Positions 23,837 to 34,649 of a DNA stretch of 64,000 bases are shown here, piece after piece. This stretch comes from Nymphaea colorata. Its lineage: Eukaryota; Streptophyta; Magnoliopsida; Nymphaeales; Nymphaeaceae. The notes beneath the pieces were generated by a model that saw only the letters and a list, made by a program, of their open reading frames with translations, had not been told where the DNA came from and did not search any database. A program made the translations under genes and the position numbers. Location of the stretch: NCBI RefSeq assembly GCF_008831285.2, contig NC_045140.1, forward strand, positions 1,405,528-1,469,527, in the 5' to 3' direction. The number at the start of each line of letters is the position of its first letter. Positions within the stretch are counted from its first letter, which is position 1.

Positions 23837-26800
23837 ATGGCACGCACTAGAGGAGGGAGTGTTAGTGGAGGAAGGAGAACTCCTCGCAACAATGGAAACC
23901 GGAACACAGAGGCTCATCCTACTGGACCTAGGACGCCTGGCAGAAACATCCAACAACAACAGACATTCATCATGAACACTTTGCAGATGATGACAGGATT
24001 GATGTATGGCCTGACGCAGAATACATCTTCAGGAGGAACAAGTACGGATACAAACAGAACGACTAATGGTGAGGCAAGGGGAGTAACTCACCAACAGTTT
24101 ATGAACTTGCACCCTCCGACGTTCCATGGGAAAGGCACAGCTGATGATGCTGAACAGTGGATAATAGAAACTGAGGAAATCTTTTCTACCCTGGAAGTGC
24201 CTGACAACAAGAAGGTTCGATATGGAACTTTTATGCTAAAAGGAGATGCTAAGGAATGGTGGCGGACTCAACGGGAATTGAAGTTCGCAAATCACGAAGC
24301 GACTTGGGCAGAATTCAAGGAAGCCTTCACACATGCCTATATCCCAACTTTCACACGGGAGAAACGCATGCAAGAATTCTTGGAGCTTCAGCAAGGGAGT
24401 TTGAGTTTGCATGAGTACGTCGTCAAATTCAGACATCTGGAAAAATATTGCCTACATGTGTATACTACTGATGCGGACCGAGCAAATAAGTTCGTCAGAG
24501 GACTTAAAGACGGGTTGCAGAACCAAGTAATTAGTAGTCGTCCGAGGGATCTAGACGACGCTATCGACATGGCCACACGTCTTGAGGAAGGCTGGAACAG
24601 GATGCAAGGGACAGATAGGAAGAGTGAATCTCTGCGACCCAGGTCGGGACCTGACATGTTTAAGAGAAGGCGCAGTGACAGGGGAAACCAATGGGACAGA
24701 TTCAAGAGACAGAGGCCATCGACATCCAGGGGGGACAGTGAATGCCCCAAGTGTCATCGCCAACATCCTGGTAAACCATGTTACAGAGATATCGGAGCAT
24801 GTCTTTACTGTGGAGCACAAGGTCATTTTATTCGTGAGTGCCCAAAGAAGAAAGAGGTAGAGCAGAGGCGTAGTGCAACCAATCAGCCAGCAGAAAAGAA
24901 GGTACCTGGCAGAGTTTACGCGACCACGGTTGAAGAGTTGAAACCTACTGACGTAATTGAAGGTACCCTTCTTGTACAATCTCATTGGGCTCATGTTTTG
25001 TTTGATTCTGGAGCATCGCATTCTTTTGTTGCTAAGAGTTTTGCTGAACTTTTAAAGTTAGAAAGAAAGAATATGCCTTATCAATTGTTAGTCGCTACAC
25101 CTATGGGAAACAAAGACACATGCAGAACGTATTTAGAAAATGTGAAAATAGAAATACATGAACATTTATTACCAGCACAGTTAGTGGTAATGAATATGTT
25201 GGGGTATGACGTAATCCTAGGAATGGATTGGTTATACCATCACTACGCAACGATAGATTGCAGAAAAAAGAAGCTGAAGATTCAGTTGGAGAATGGTCAA
25301 AGGATCGAATTTAGGGTAAAAACACCCCAAGATCAAAGAAAGTTAGTTGTCTCAGCAGTTAAGGCAAGGAAATACATGGAAAATGGGTGCACTGCATATT
25401 TGGTTAGCATGGACGCAATCGAGCAGAAATTAAAACCCATTAGTGAGGTGCATACGGTGAAGGACTATGCAGACGTGTTTCCTGAAGATTTACCTGGATT
25501 ACCTCCTGTACGAGAGGTGGAGTTTGGCATCGAATTGATACCAGGAACTGCACCTATTTCTAAGGCTCCATACAGAATGGCACCAGCAGAACTAGAAGAA
25601 TTAAAGAAACAGATCCAAGATTTGGCCAGCAAAGGATTTATTCGTCCAAGTGTGTCACCTTGGGGAGCACCGGTCTTGTTTGTAAAGAAAAAAGATGGGT
25701 CAATGCGGTTGTGTATTGACTATCGCATGTTGAATCAGGTTACAATCAAGAACAAATATCCATTGCCTAGAATCGAAGATTTATTCGATCAATTAAAGGA
25801 AGCAAAGGTGTTTTCTAAGATAGACTTGAGGTCGGGATACCATCAATTGCGAATTAAGGAAGAAGATATTCCCAAAACAGCATTTCGCACACGTTATGGG
25901 CATTATGAGTTTCGAGTGATGCCTTTTGGACTCACAAATGCCCCAGCAGCTTTTATGGGTCTCATGAATCGGATATTTCATGAGTACTTAGACCGATTCG
26001 TTATAGTATTCATTGATGATGTGCTAGTATACTCCGATTGTGAAGCGATGCATGCGGCACATCTCGAGTTAGTGATGAGGATTTTGAGAGAAAATCAACT
26101 GTATGCCAAATATTCCAAGTGTGAGTTTTGGCTTGACAAAGTGAATTTCTTGGGACATGTAATATCTAAGGAGGGAGTGGCAGTTGATCCGGCCAAAGTG
26201 GAAGCTGTACAACAATGGAATGCGCCAACTAATGTGTCAGAAATCAGAAGTTTTCTTGGCTTGGCAGGTTACTACAGAAAGTTCATCAAGGATTTTTCGA
26301 AGATTGCAACTCCATTGACTAAACTGTTACGGAAAGGAGTGAAATTTACGTGGACAGAGGATTGTCAGAAGAGTTTTCAGATGTTGAAAGACAGTTTGAC
26401 TAGTGCCCCAATTCTAACACTGCCAAATGGGAGGAAAGGATTTGTGGTGTATACCGATGCTTCGGGAACAGGATATGGAGCGGTGCTTATGCAAAAGGAC
26501 AATGTTATAGCTTATGCCTCTAGACAACTAAAACAACACGAGAAGAACTATCCAACACATGATTTGGAATTAGGAGCGGTGGTGTTTGCACTAAAAATAT
26601 GGAGACATTACCTATATGGTGTGGAATTTGAAGTATTTTCTGACCATAAATCCCTCAAATATTTGTTCTCACAGAAAGAATTAAACCTAAGACAAAGAAG
26701 ATGGCTGGAATATCTCAAAGATTACGACTTTGAAATAAAGTATCATCCAGGAAAGGCCAATGTGGTAGCCGATGCACTCAGCAGAAAGACGACTGCTAAA

Positions 26801-28339
26801 GCTAGTGGACTATTAATGCAGACATGGAATTTGGTGGAAGACTTGGAAAAATGGCATCCATTGCGAGATGATAATGGAAAGGTGAAGTGTGCAGGAATAA
26901 TTCGAGATAGCTTCCTTGATGAGATTATTGAGAAACAAAAACAGAGCCCGGAATATGCGAAGTTGAAACTTGAGTGTCACAAGAAAGAAGAAACTCCTTA
27001 TTTGGAGGACGAGGATGGATCCGTGTGGTTCAATGGTAGATTGTGGGTTCCGAATGATCCTGAAGTGAAGAACAAGTTATTAGAAGAGGCACACAAGACA
27101 AGATACACCATACATCCAGGAAGCACAAAGATGTATCAAAATTTAAGGATAAACTTCTGGTGGCCAGGAATGAAGAAAGAGATTGCTGAGTTCGTCTCAC
27201 GATGCTTGGTGTGTCAACAGGTTAAAGTGGAACATCAGAAACCAGGTGGATTGATGCAACAGATAGAAATTCCTCAATGGAAATGGGAAGACATCACCAT
27301 GGACTTTGTAGTGGGGTTACCACGTACTCGACGACAACACGATGCTATTTGGGTAGTGGTTGACCGCCTAACAAAATCTGCACATTTTCTTCCGATCAAG
27401 ATTTCACAATCACTAGAAAGTCTGGCAGATTTGTATGTGGATGAAATTGTGAGACTTCATGGAATCCCTAAATCAATAATCTCTGACAGAGATCCAAGAT
27501 TTACATCTAAGTTTTGGGGAAGGTTACAGGAAGCATTGGGAACAAAATTGAAACTGAGTACAGCATTTCATCCGCAAACAGATGGACAGTCTGAGCGAAC
27601 CATCCAGACTCTTGAAGATATGTTAAGGGCTTGTGTTTTGCAATGGAAGGGTGAATGGGACAAACATGTGAAGTTGGCTGAATTTGCCTACAACAACAGC
27701 TATCACTCTAGCATTGGAATGGCTCCGTTTGAAGCTCTTTATGGCCGACCTTGTAGATCACCATCATGTTGGACAGAGATAGGAGACAACAAGATTGAGG
27801 ATCCTTTGGTGATTCAACACTACACTGATCAAGTCAATATGATTAGAAAGAAACTTTTGGCTGCTCAGAGTCGACAAAAGAGTTATGCAGACCAACGACG
27901 AAGAGAGTTGGCTTTTGAAGCAGGAGATCATGTCTTTGTCAAGATATCACCCACCAAAAGTGTTTTTCGATTCGGAAAGAAGGGAAAATTGAGCCCAAGA
28001 TACATTGGTCCATTCGAGATTTTGGAAAAAGTTGGAGAGGTTGCATATCGAATTGCACTTCCACCGCAGTATAGTCATGTTCATCCAGTATTTCACGTGT
28101 CGATGTTAAGGAAGTATGTACCTGATCCTTCGCATGTGATAGACTATGAAGAAGTCGATTTGCAAGAGGACTTGACAACCGAGGAAAAGCCGTTTCGAAT
28201 CATAGACCGAAAGGAGCATGTATTGCGAAAGAAGACAATCCCACTAGTTCAAGTGGAATGGCAGCATCATGGCATCAAAGAATGCACGTGGGAGCCAGAA
28301 GAAGACATGAGAAAGAGTTACCCTCAATTGTTTCAATAA
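23837..28339 (+). CDS. gag-pol: Ty3/gypsy Tekay-clade Gag-Pol polyprotein, intact
   Basis: A single frame of 1500 codons, opening at the first ATG (23837); no stops or frameshifts. Domains in order: gag (about 90-270); CCHC zinc knuckle C-X2-C-X4-H-X4-C at 322-335; aspartic protease with DSG at 390; reverse transcriptase with CIDYRMLNQ at 626 and catalytic FIDD at 725-728; RNase H with TDASG, Asp 874; integrase with HHCC zinc site from His 1093 and a DD35E triad at Asp 1156, Asp 1217, Glu 1253; a GPY/F-type module ([11 protein letters not shown]); and a C-terminal group II chromodomain at about 1452-1500 ([25 protein letters not shown]). The chromodomain and the single-frame gag-pol place it in the Tekay/Del chromoviruses, which integrate preferentially into heterochromatin. 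All catalytic residues are present, so it may still supply active proteins. Expression depends on LTRs that are not those of a normal Tekay element. Confidence 0.96.
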   Translation: MARTRGGSVSGGRRTPRNNGNRNTEAHPTGPRTPGRNIQQQQTFIMNTLQMMTGLMYGLTQNTSSGGTSTDTNRTTNGEARGVTHQQFMNLHPPTFHGKGTADDAEQWIIETEEIFSTLEVPDNKKVRYGTFMLKGDAKEWWRTQRELKFANHEATWAEFKEAFTHAYIPTFTREKRMQEFLELQQGSLSLHEYVVKFRHLEKYCLHVYTTDADRANKFVRGLKDGLQNQVISSRPRDLDDAIDMATRLEEGWNRMQGTDRKSESLRPRSGPDMFKRRRSDRGNQWDRFKRQRPSTSRGDSECPKCHRQHPGKPCYRDIGACLYCGAQGHFIRECPKKKEVEQRRSATNQPAEKKVPGRVYATTVEELKPTDVIEGTLLVQSHWAHVLFDSGASHSFVAKSFAELLKLERKNMPYQLLVATPMGNKDTCRTYLENVKIEIHEHLLPAQLVVMNMLGYDVILGMDWLYHHYATIDCRKKKLKIQLENGQRIEFRVKTPQDQRKLVVSAVKARKYMENGCTAYLVSMDAIEQKLKPISEVHTVKDYADVFPEDLPGLPPVREVEFGIELIPGTAPISKAPYRMAPAELEELKKQIQDLASKGFIRPSVSPWGAPVLFVKKKDGSMRLCIDYRMLNQVTIKNKYPLPRIEDLFDQLKEAKVFSKIDLRSGYHQLRIKEEDIPKTAFRTRYGHYEFRVMPFGLTNAPAAFMGLMNRIFHEYLDRFVIVFIDDVLVYSDCEAMHAAHLELVMRILRENQLYAKYSKCEFWLDKVNFLGHVISKEGVAVDPAKVEAVQQWNAPTNVSEIRSFLGLAGYYRKFIKDFSKIATPLTKLLRKGVKFTWTEDCQKSFQMLKDSLTSAPILTLPNGRKGFVVYTDASGTGYGAVLMQKDNVIAYASRQLKQHEKNYPTHDLELGAVVFALKIWRHYLYGVEFEVFSDHKSLKYLFSQKELNLRQRRWLEYLKDYDFEIKYHPGKANVVADALSRKTTAKASGLLMQTWNLVEDLEKWHPLRDDNGKVKCAGIIRDSFLDEIIEKQKQSPEYAKLKLECHKKEETPYLEDEDGSVWFNGRLWVPNDPEVKNKLLEEAHKTRYTIHPGSTKMYQNLRINFWWPGMKKEIAEFVSRCLVCQQVKVEHQKPGGLMQQIEIPQWKWEDITMDFVVGLPRTRRQHDAIWVVVDRLTKSAHFLPIKISQSLESLADLYVDEIVRLHGIPKSIISDRDPRFTSKFWGRLQEALGTKLKLSTAFHPQTDGQSERTIQTLEDMLRACVLQWKGEWDKHVKLAEFAYNNSYHSSIGMAPFEALYGRPCRSPSCWTEIGDNKIEDPLVIQHYTDQVNMIRKKLLAAQSRQKSYADQRRRELAFEAGDHVFVKISPTKSVFRFGKKGKLSPRYIGPFEILEKVGEVAYRIALPPQYSHVHPVFHVSMLRKYVPDPSHVIDYEEVDLQEDLTTEEKPFRIIDRKEHVLRKKTIPLVQVEWQHHGIKECTWEPEEDMRKSYPQLFQ

Positions 28340-28374
28340 GGTACGCTCAAATTTCGAGGACGAAATTTCTTTGT

Positions 28375-28386
28375 AGGGGGGGAGGA
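28375..28386 (+). promoter_or_regulatory. Polypurine tract of the Tekay element
   Basis: AGGGGGGGAGGA directly before TGTAAAACCC. It follows TTTCGAGGACGAAATTTC, the pattern typical just upstream of the 3' LTR in Tekay elements. It marks the start of the long LTR. Confidence 0.9.
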
Positions 28387-31269
28387 TGTAAAACCCACGA
28401 CGTTAATCCTTCCGTTTTCTTTTGAAACTGCCCATTTTCATTATAAAAGGAATAATATGGAAAGAAGACGAATGATTTTCTAACTGAAAAGAATTAAAGC
28501 GATGAGAAAGGAAATCAAGAGGCCGTTTCCTTTCTTGTGAGAAACTGAAAAGAAAAAAACGGATGACAATTAAGAAGGCCTGTAGAGGGTTATTTAACCC
28601 CATGTTTCAGAAAATGATCATTTCTTTTACTGCATTCACAGAGGAAAAAGCTCAACGGCAAAGACTTTGAGAGAAAGAGGGAGAAGGTGAGGAAGAGATC
28701 CTCATTTGTGTTGCTAGAAAGGAACGAGAAGCAAAAAGAGGTTGCTGCTGGAAATCAATCTCGATTAGAAGGTATGGGGATTTTCAGCCATGATTGAAGC
28801 ATGAAGCCATGTATTTTGATCTCTTATGGATACCTATATACTTAGAAGATGAATCCATGTAGAGAAATTTCAGTCATAAACGTGAAGCCTCTGTATTTTG
28901 GTTTTCTGTACGTATGCTACTTATGTTCATCCGTGAGAACCCTAAAACTGAGTATGAATTTCTATGTTATGGGCTTCGTTCAAGGATTTGACCAAACCGC
29001 ATGAAAGTTATGACCGGAGGCATGTTAGTCTTTGTTAGGTTTTGGAACCTCTCGGATGTTCATGTGATGTTGTTTCTCTTTTCTGATTTTTTTTAAAAGA
29101 GAGCATGTTAGATATGAAGGTGGAGCATGTCGTTCTATGTTGCTACGTTGTTTCTTCTTGTAGTTATTTCATTCATGAGAAATCAAGACTAGAGTAACAT
29201 AGCAGATATCTCTGAGATGAAGGAGACGTTAGAGAAATCAAACCAACTTCAATAAAATTATATACAGAACCCTCACGGAGGGTTTGACCATGGAATTTGA
29301 TATATAGAATGTCAGTGGGAAGACTCTATTGTCCAGAACGACGTCGACAGAGGGCAACGCCTGCTCTGCTCGACATACAATAAAGGAAAAACCAACATAC
29401 AGAAAGGAGGAAAGGAAGGAAACACAATGAGTTTGCCAACGAATAGAGGCAATCGCCCAACCAATTGGAAAACCAGCCATTGTTCCTCACGCTGGTTGAG
29501 TAAAGGTGAAACGCAGCGTCCTCCTCCTACCGTTTCTCTTCGTTGATGGTTCATCCCCGTCGCAGCGAAGGTGGAGACTAAGAGCCATTGAAGCATCGGC
29601 TCTTGGGCAGACTGCCTTCCCCACGCTGGTGCAAAATGAGGGCAGAGGAAGCGGCGATTTTTAGGAGGGAAATGTCGGACGGTCGGTGGGCGGCGCCATA
29701 GGACCCGAGCGTTGGAGCTCGCGAGAGGAAGGCGCTCCTCTCTCTCTGGTTTGTTCCCCCCTTTGAACAAGGAGGAAGATCCACCGCCGGGCGAGGAAGG
29801 TGCTGTTGTGAAGAGAGAAAGCCAACGAGAAAAAGAAGAGGAGCTCCCTTACGAAGAGAGAGAAAACGCGGGTGAGAAATGAAGAAAACGAGTGGGTTTC
29901 GTTTTTATAACAAGACTCAAAAATTACAAAGCGGGTCCACCTCTTAAGCAGAATTCACGAAAAGGCTGTTAAAATTTTTAATCATTCATGCCGCAACGTT
30001 TTTGCTAAAAACATCTTCAAAAAAAGGGGTCCGCAAAAGTTATTTTCTATAAGAACCAAAGAACTCTTTCGAAATTGTGAATCAGTACCCTTTGAATTCT
30101 TAAAATTGTCAAAAGAGGGTTTTTATAAATTGGTTTGCAATTTCGATGGAAAAACCGTAATTTTATGTATTATTGCTCTGTGGTACCTTTTGTATTATTT
30201 AAATTTCAGGAATAGGGGTATTGAACCCCCTTGTTTTGAAATGGTGATTGTTGTGTTTAGTCTGGATGTGATATGCTCTATATTAGTGCACGTATTATCG
30301 ATTTTGTTTTGGTGCCATTAAATTAAGATTTAAAATGGTTGAATTATTCTGTTTGAGAAACCGAGCCTGAGGGCGGTTTCTGAGAGGGGTATTAGACAAG
30401 GTCTAGTAAGGAGAAACCCTCACTTTTGAAATTCGAAGGCGAAACGTGGGCTTTGTGCGATGGTTTATGCGAGTGCGAGCTTTCTGTTTTACCCAGTGTT
30501 TGGTTTCGTCCCGGGAGGTAGTGGTCACACTCCTCTGGCTGTACTGGAGGGCCCACAGGGTATTGGGCGGCACAAGGGCTCGGGATTCTGTTCTGTTTCT
30601 GTTTGGGAGCGAGACTCCTGGTCTCTCCACCCGGGTTCCTAGAGAGACCATGCTGCTGCAGCGGCGATCTGGGATATTTCAGGAGGCTTCACTTCAGGTG
30701 CCCTCGATCCGTTGGATCGCCTGGTGAAGAGATGTTCTGTTCTGCCCGTGAGTGCCCACGGGGATTTCTGTTGCTCGGCACGATGACCATGACATTGTCA
30801 GAGAACTACGGTTGGAAGCCTACGAAAATTTGGAGGTTGTGCACACCTCATTCTGTCTTTGGTGATATGATATGTGTTAAGTTTTAGAAAACTTATGGAT
30901 TGTAGTTTATAAGGCCTTTTTGGAATCGTTATACGAAATTAAACATTATTTTGGGCCATGTTTCATTCATGGCTGGATTTTCTCATACTCAGAGGAATTC
31001 TGACCTTTCTTTCTATCTCTACAGGTAGTCCTTGATAGATTTTGGCTTTGGAGTGACGACCTTGGTCTTGTGATGGACGGGCATTGGCATTCTGGACACT
31101 GCGTCGGTTTTGGGGACTTGTGTTTATTTTGGTTGTTTGGGTCCATATGTTTTATTTTAATACGGTGCATTTGTTTATGTTTTGGTCATGACTCAGTGTT
31201 GCTTCCGCTATGATTTATGTTAATAATAAAAAAAAAAAAAAAATTGTTGTCAAAAATTGGGTCGTGACA
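28387..31269 (+). repeat. Single long LTR of the Tekay element
   Basis: About 2.88 kb, bounded on the left by a polypurine tract and on the right by GTCGTGACA and then a tRNA-Met primer site, exactly the two neighbours an LTR should have. It starts TGTAAAACCCACGAC and ends TCGTGACA (TG...CA). TTATTTAACC near 28589 could be the TATA element, and the purine-rich stretch after 28640 resembles the start of LTR transcripts. A run of A at about 31228-31243 lies near the end. There is no second copy in the window for comparison. A GC-rich, antisense, exon-like block at about 29240-29900 may be foreign to it. Confidence 0.78.
29238..29900 (-). other. GC-rich antisense block within the long LTR
   Basis: On the minus strand this block starts with C/T-rich sequence like a plant 5' UTR, has overlapping open frames (for example 29312-29770) and ends in AT-rich sequence with TTTTATTG. 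Its composition differs from the LTR around it. The encoded peptides match no family I know. It may be a captured host gene fragment or just part of the LTR. Confidence 0.3.
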
Positions 31270-31273
31270 ACTT

Positions 31274-31285
31274 TGGTATCAGAGC
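31274..31285 (+). promoter_or_regulatory. Second primer-binding site (tRNA-Met)
   Basis: TGGTATCAGAGC, four bases after the end of the long LTR, as expected after a 5' LTR. Instead of gag it is followed by only 28 bases ending in AAGGGGGGTGGAT and then a short LTR. Confidence 0.92.
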
Positions 31286-31300
31286 GGACGCGTGTGCCTT

Positions 31301-31313
31301 AAGGGGGGTGGAT
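31301..31313 (+). promoter_or_regulatory. TRIM polypurine tract, first unit
   Basis: AAGGGGGGTGGAT immediately before the short LTR at 31314. It is preceded by GGACGCGTGTGCC, which keeps the right arm of the hairpin seen whole in the next unit, so this internal domain is truncated on its left. Confidence 0.85.
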
Positions 31314-31501
31314 TGTAACACCTCAGAAGTTTAGTCCCGTATCGAAGATTGTGAGGGATCTTCAAGGGCTTATAAAGGGAGGCTTTAATGAGATGATTGT
31401 CCTGGTTCCTAGCCTTTTTAGGATTGGAACCGAAATTGCTAGGGGGCGGGTTGGGATCCGTCGAACCAGGGGCCTGAGCCCGGGAGTGGGTCAGGTTGTT
31501 A
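31314..31501 (+). repeat. Short (TRIM-type) LTR, copy 2 (inner)
   Basis: 188 bp from TGTAACACCTCAG to CAGGTTGTTA. By eye it differs from copies 1 and 3 at about nine positions, including one base deletion (GGCTTTAATG for GGCTATTAATG). Confidence 0.9.
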
Positions 31502-31579
31502 TAGTGGTATCCGAGCAGTTTCAACACTCGGACCTGGGGTCCCACACGCGCAGACGCGTGTGCTTTAAGGGGGGTGGAT
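31502..31579 (+). mobile_element. TRIM internal domain with primer site, two hairpins and PPT
   Basis: Only about 78 bp. TGGTATCCGAGC (31505-31516) is the tRNA-Met site with one change. GGACC-TGG-GGTCC (31530-31542) and CACACGCG-CAGA-CGCGTGTG (31543-31562) are two perfect hairpins placed end to end. AAGGGGGGTGGAT (31567-31579) is the polypurine tract abutting the next LTR. No coding capacity. The size and layout are those of TRIM/SMART elements, which depend on proteins from autonomous elements. Confidence 0.85.
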
Positions 31580-31768
31580 TGTAACACCCCAGAAGTTTAG
31601 TCCTGTATCGAAGATTGTGAGGAATCTTCAAAGGCTTATAATGGGAGGCTATTAATGAGATGATTGTCCTGGTTCCTAGCCTTTTTAGGATTGGAACCGA
31701 AATTGCTAGGGGGCGGGTTGGGATCCGTCGAACCAGGGGCCCGAACCCGGGAGTGGGTCGGGTTGTTA
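31580..31768 (+). repeat. Short (TRIM-type) LTR, copy 3
   Basis: 189 bp, base-for-base the same as copy 1 on reading through both. It is followed by TA and a GT run into AG-rich sequence. Confidence 0.88.
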
Positions 31769-31775
31769 TAGTGTG

Positions 31776-34301
31776 TGTGTAAGAGAGAGAGAAAAATAAC
31801 TACTATAGAAGCTTCTAAATTGCAGGCTAGTGAAATAACCACATGTTATGAAAAATAATCTCAGTTATTATTATTTTTCAGTAAAAAAATCATTTAAAAA
31901 ATGAAGATGGGAGGGGCCAATTTTTCGCCGGAAAGGAACTTAAAAAATAAAATTGCATTCGGCAGTACCGGTTTCATCAACATGCCGATACACAGCAGGG
32001 CCGATACAGCACGATAATGAGAACGTGGTTGAGGAGGTGAGACGTGACGGATCGATGCCCTGCATATCATGACGCAACCATGACGGCAGCAGGTGAAAAT
32101 GAAATGCACCTTGTTCTTGGCGTGAGTTGCTCTTTGAAGTCTCTTTTTGACTTTAATGAGCCCTCTAGTGGACGAGTTGGCTAATGCACCAGAATGTATG
32201 TCGGAACAGGGTGTTCGTTCCCCTTCCTTCTCCGGCTTCTAAGAACGTGAATCAGAAACCAGAATCTTGGTTCTTGTGGATCCTATTTTAGACTAGGACA
32301 GAGTGATTTGGTGCTTACTTACTTTTGATCATAAATGCGGTTGAGGTGGAGCGCCCCATCTATAGAACGCAATTCGCGACACTATTTTGATTGAGGTTTT
32401 GACCTACTGCTCACTCCATCAGTTTTGCTGCTTTATTCAGTTGTGACTGTGGTGTTGCTTTACTGATGCAACCCTTCATGCACAGATAAAGTTCACGCTA
32501 GCACTCGACTGTTGCAGAATCAGATGAACCACAGAAAAGAAAACGAGTTTTTGAAAAAGAGCATTAATTAGTTGACCTAACCTTTGGGCAAACCTTTTGT
32601 TTTGCATAGGGAAGGCGTCGCCTCCCCCGTTCCGGCGACATTTCCGGTGCCGTGGAGGGGCTGTGCGGTGGTGGCAGGGTGTCGCTGGACTCCCTGCCTT
32701 TTTCTTTTAACCTTTCTTTCAACAACATCGGGCAGCTGATTAGGGCTGTTTACCAGCTGAGTTTGAGCCGAGTTGAGCGTCGAACTTCACTGAGCTCGAG
32801 CTCGAATTCAATTTCATTAGCTAGAGCTTGACTCAGTTTGAGTTCTTAAAACTTAAACTGGCTTCAATTAAACTCAAGCCTAAGAGCCAGGTCAAACATT
32901 TCATCAAATATATATATATATATATACTCTCTCTTCATGTTCTCTCACTCTCATCATCTTTGACCAGTGGCTGGCTCTCCCTTCAAGAAGTTGGGAGAGA
33001 CGTCATATTTGGTGTCCCTAAATAATAGAAAAAAAACAGAGCCATCATTCAATTTATCTCTTTTTTTATTTTTCCTTTTTTTTTCTTTATCTTTCTTGAT
33101 ATATGTATATATATAATAAAAATTTCACGATTTGCGATTTTTACAATGAATGGTTTACAAAAAGTCAATCTGCCGCACAACCACGAAAAGTGACTTGAGT
33201 GATGCACTGTTTAGGTTTGGGGAATGCGGTCATAATCATAATGTTGAAAAAAGGAGCGGCGAAAGTTTCACCACAAACATCTGTAAAATTGCATTGCGAT
33301 TTCCCGAAATAAGCGGGGAAATCTGAGGCGTCGCGAAAGTTGAAGGGGTGAGCGAAACACGAGACGGTCGGCTACCGGAGCCGGAGGCAAATAGGAGGAA
33401 GGATTTGGTTAGGGTTGTAAACAGCTAAGATGCAGGTGGATCCAAGCTCCGTTGAATTGAATTCAACTGGACGAATCGTCTTCAGACCTCAAATTTAGAC
33501 TTCATTTTTAAATAATCATGTCAGATACTTACCATACGATTTCAATCAGATGTCTGTCGGAACTATGAAACCGCATTGGGAATTTAAGTTCAGTTGGCAA
33601 TTTGCTTTACAAGATTCGACTAAATTAAATAAATTCGAAAGTAAATGGTAACAAAGTATACCTCAAATCCGTTTGCATCCCCAAATCTGATGGATGGTGG
33701 TTTGCGATGGCCCCCCTTTTCTTTGCTTTCATCTTTTTTGACCATGGGAGTTGGTGGGGAAAGAAGGGCTGCAATTTTGAATTCAGCGTGATCGAGGTGA
33801 CGATTTGGGTGGCGGTGAGCTTAACGTCGACAGATCGCGCGTGGACCAACAATGCGTTTGTGCGAAAGCCCTCACCTGAACACTTACGTGGTGTGGGAGT
33901 GTGTGTCTGTTGAAATATATATATTTTTGGGGAGCTGGCTGATTTATATATATATATATATATAGTAACACATAAAAACCAGACCTTTTAATGTACGTTA
34001 AAAGGTATTTTAAATAGAATGTGAATTTTTATGTGTTTATAAACACTGATTAATATAAATTATGTTTTAGTTCAAGTTATTTTGTAAAAAAAAAAAAAAT
34101 CTTTCTACCATCAAAGTATTGATGTTATAATAGCCATTCATTGTTTGATCATTAAAAAAATAATATGTAAATAAGAAAACACCCAACTTAATATATGTTT
34201 CTCACTAAATCACTAGATGTTAAGATCATATGTATAAGATTAGATTGTAAAAAAATAATTTAATAATTCATTTTCATGGGTCTGGTTTTTTGTCGCTTAG
34301 T

Positions 34302-34333
<32 letters not shown>

Positions 34334-34464
34334 GCCGAGAGAGAGAGACCCTTGGATACTAGATCCCTAAGGAATAATCTTGGTCATTTTTAAAACAAAT
34401 GATGAAATAAAAACTTTAAAAGATATCGCCTTGCCTATGTCTTGCAATTCAAAAGAGTTGCAAG
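31776..34464. other. Gene-free stretch
   Basis: No gene recognised. Contains GAGCTCGAGCTCG-rich sequence at about 32755-32890, related to the tandem array at 62453, and AT runs near 32909, 33945 and 34305. Confidence 0.55.
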
Positions 34465-34649
34465 CCAGGGCCAAGGGAAGAGATCGGCAGGGGCTTTGGT
34501 CCAACCTCAAATTTTAAAAACTTTAAAAATTTTTACGTAAATGTAAAAAATTTTAGTTATATATATAATTTAAAACTTTCTATTTCGGCCCTTGTTAAAA
34601 GTTTGGTTCATGCGACAAAAAAATTCCTGGCCCCGCCCCCGGTTGCAAG
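34457..34649 (+). mobile_element. hAT-type MITE with perfect 8-bp target duplication
   Basis: GTTGCAAG flanks the element on both sides (34457-34464 and 34642-34649). The 177-bp element runs from CCAGGGCCAAGGG to CTGGCCCCGCCCCCG. Its interior is AT-rich with AAATTTTTAAAA-type inverted words and no coding frame. An 8-bp duplication is the hallmark of hAT insertion. Confidence 0.8.

Larger units (their letters stand above)
23454..31770 (+). mobile_element. Composite LTR retroelement: Tekay chromovirus inside a tandem TRIM
   Basis: Order seen: short LTR (23454-23642), primer site (23646), gag-pol (23837-28339), polypurine tract (28375), long LTR (28387-31269), primer site (31274), polypurine tract (31301), short LTR (31314-31501), primer-like site (31505), polypurine tract (31567), short LTR (31580-31768). 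The outer short LTRs read identical over 189 bp; the inner one differs at about nine positions. Both outer edges abut GT-rich microsatellite sequence: GTGTG at 23449-23453 on the left, GTGTG at 31771-31775 on the right after two extra bases. This fits one insertion into a (TG)n tract. The segment between the two primer sites holds one internal region plus one LTR, that is, a one-LTR circle's worth of Tekay DNA. The order is directly seen; the mechanism is inferred. Confidence 0.8.

Noticed and set aside
24236-25981. Several antisense or shifted open frames of 60-156 codons across gag-pol
   Set aside because: They are shadows of the long polyprotein frame and match nothing by themselves.
31502-31579. 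Palindromes considered as a CRISPR-like or bacterial feature
   Set aside because: They occur once, inside a TRIM internal domain in plant nuclear DNA, with primer site and polypurine tract on either side.
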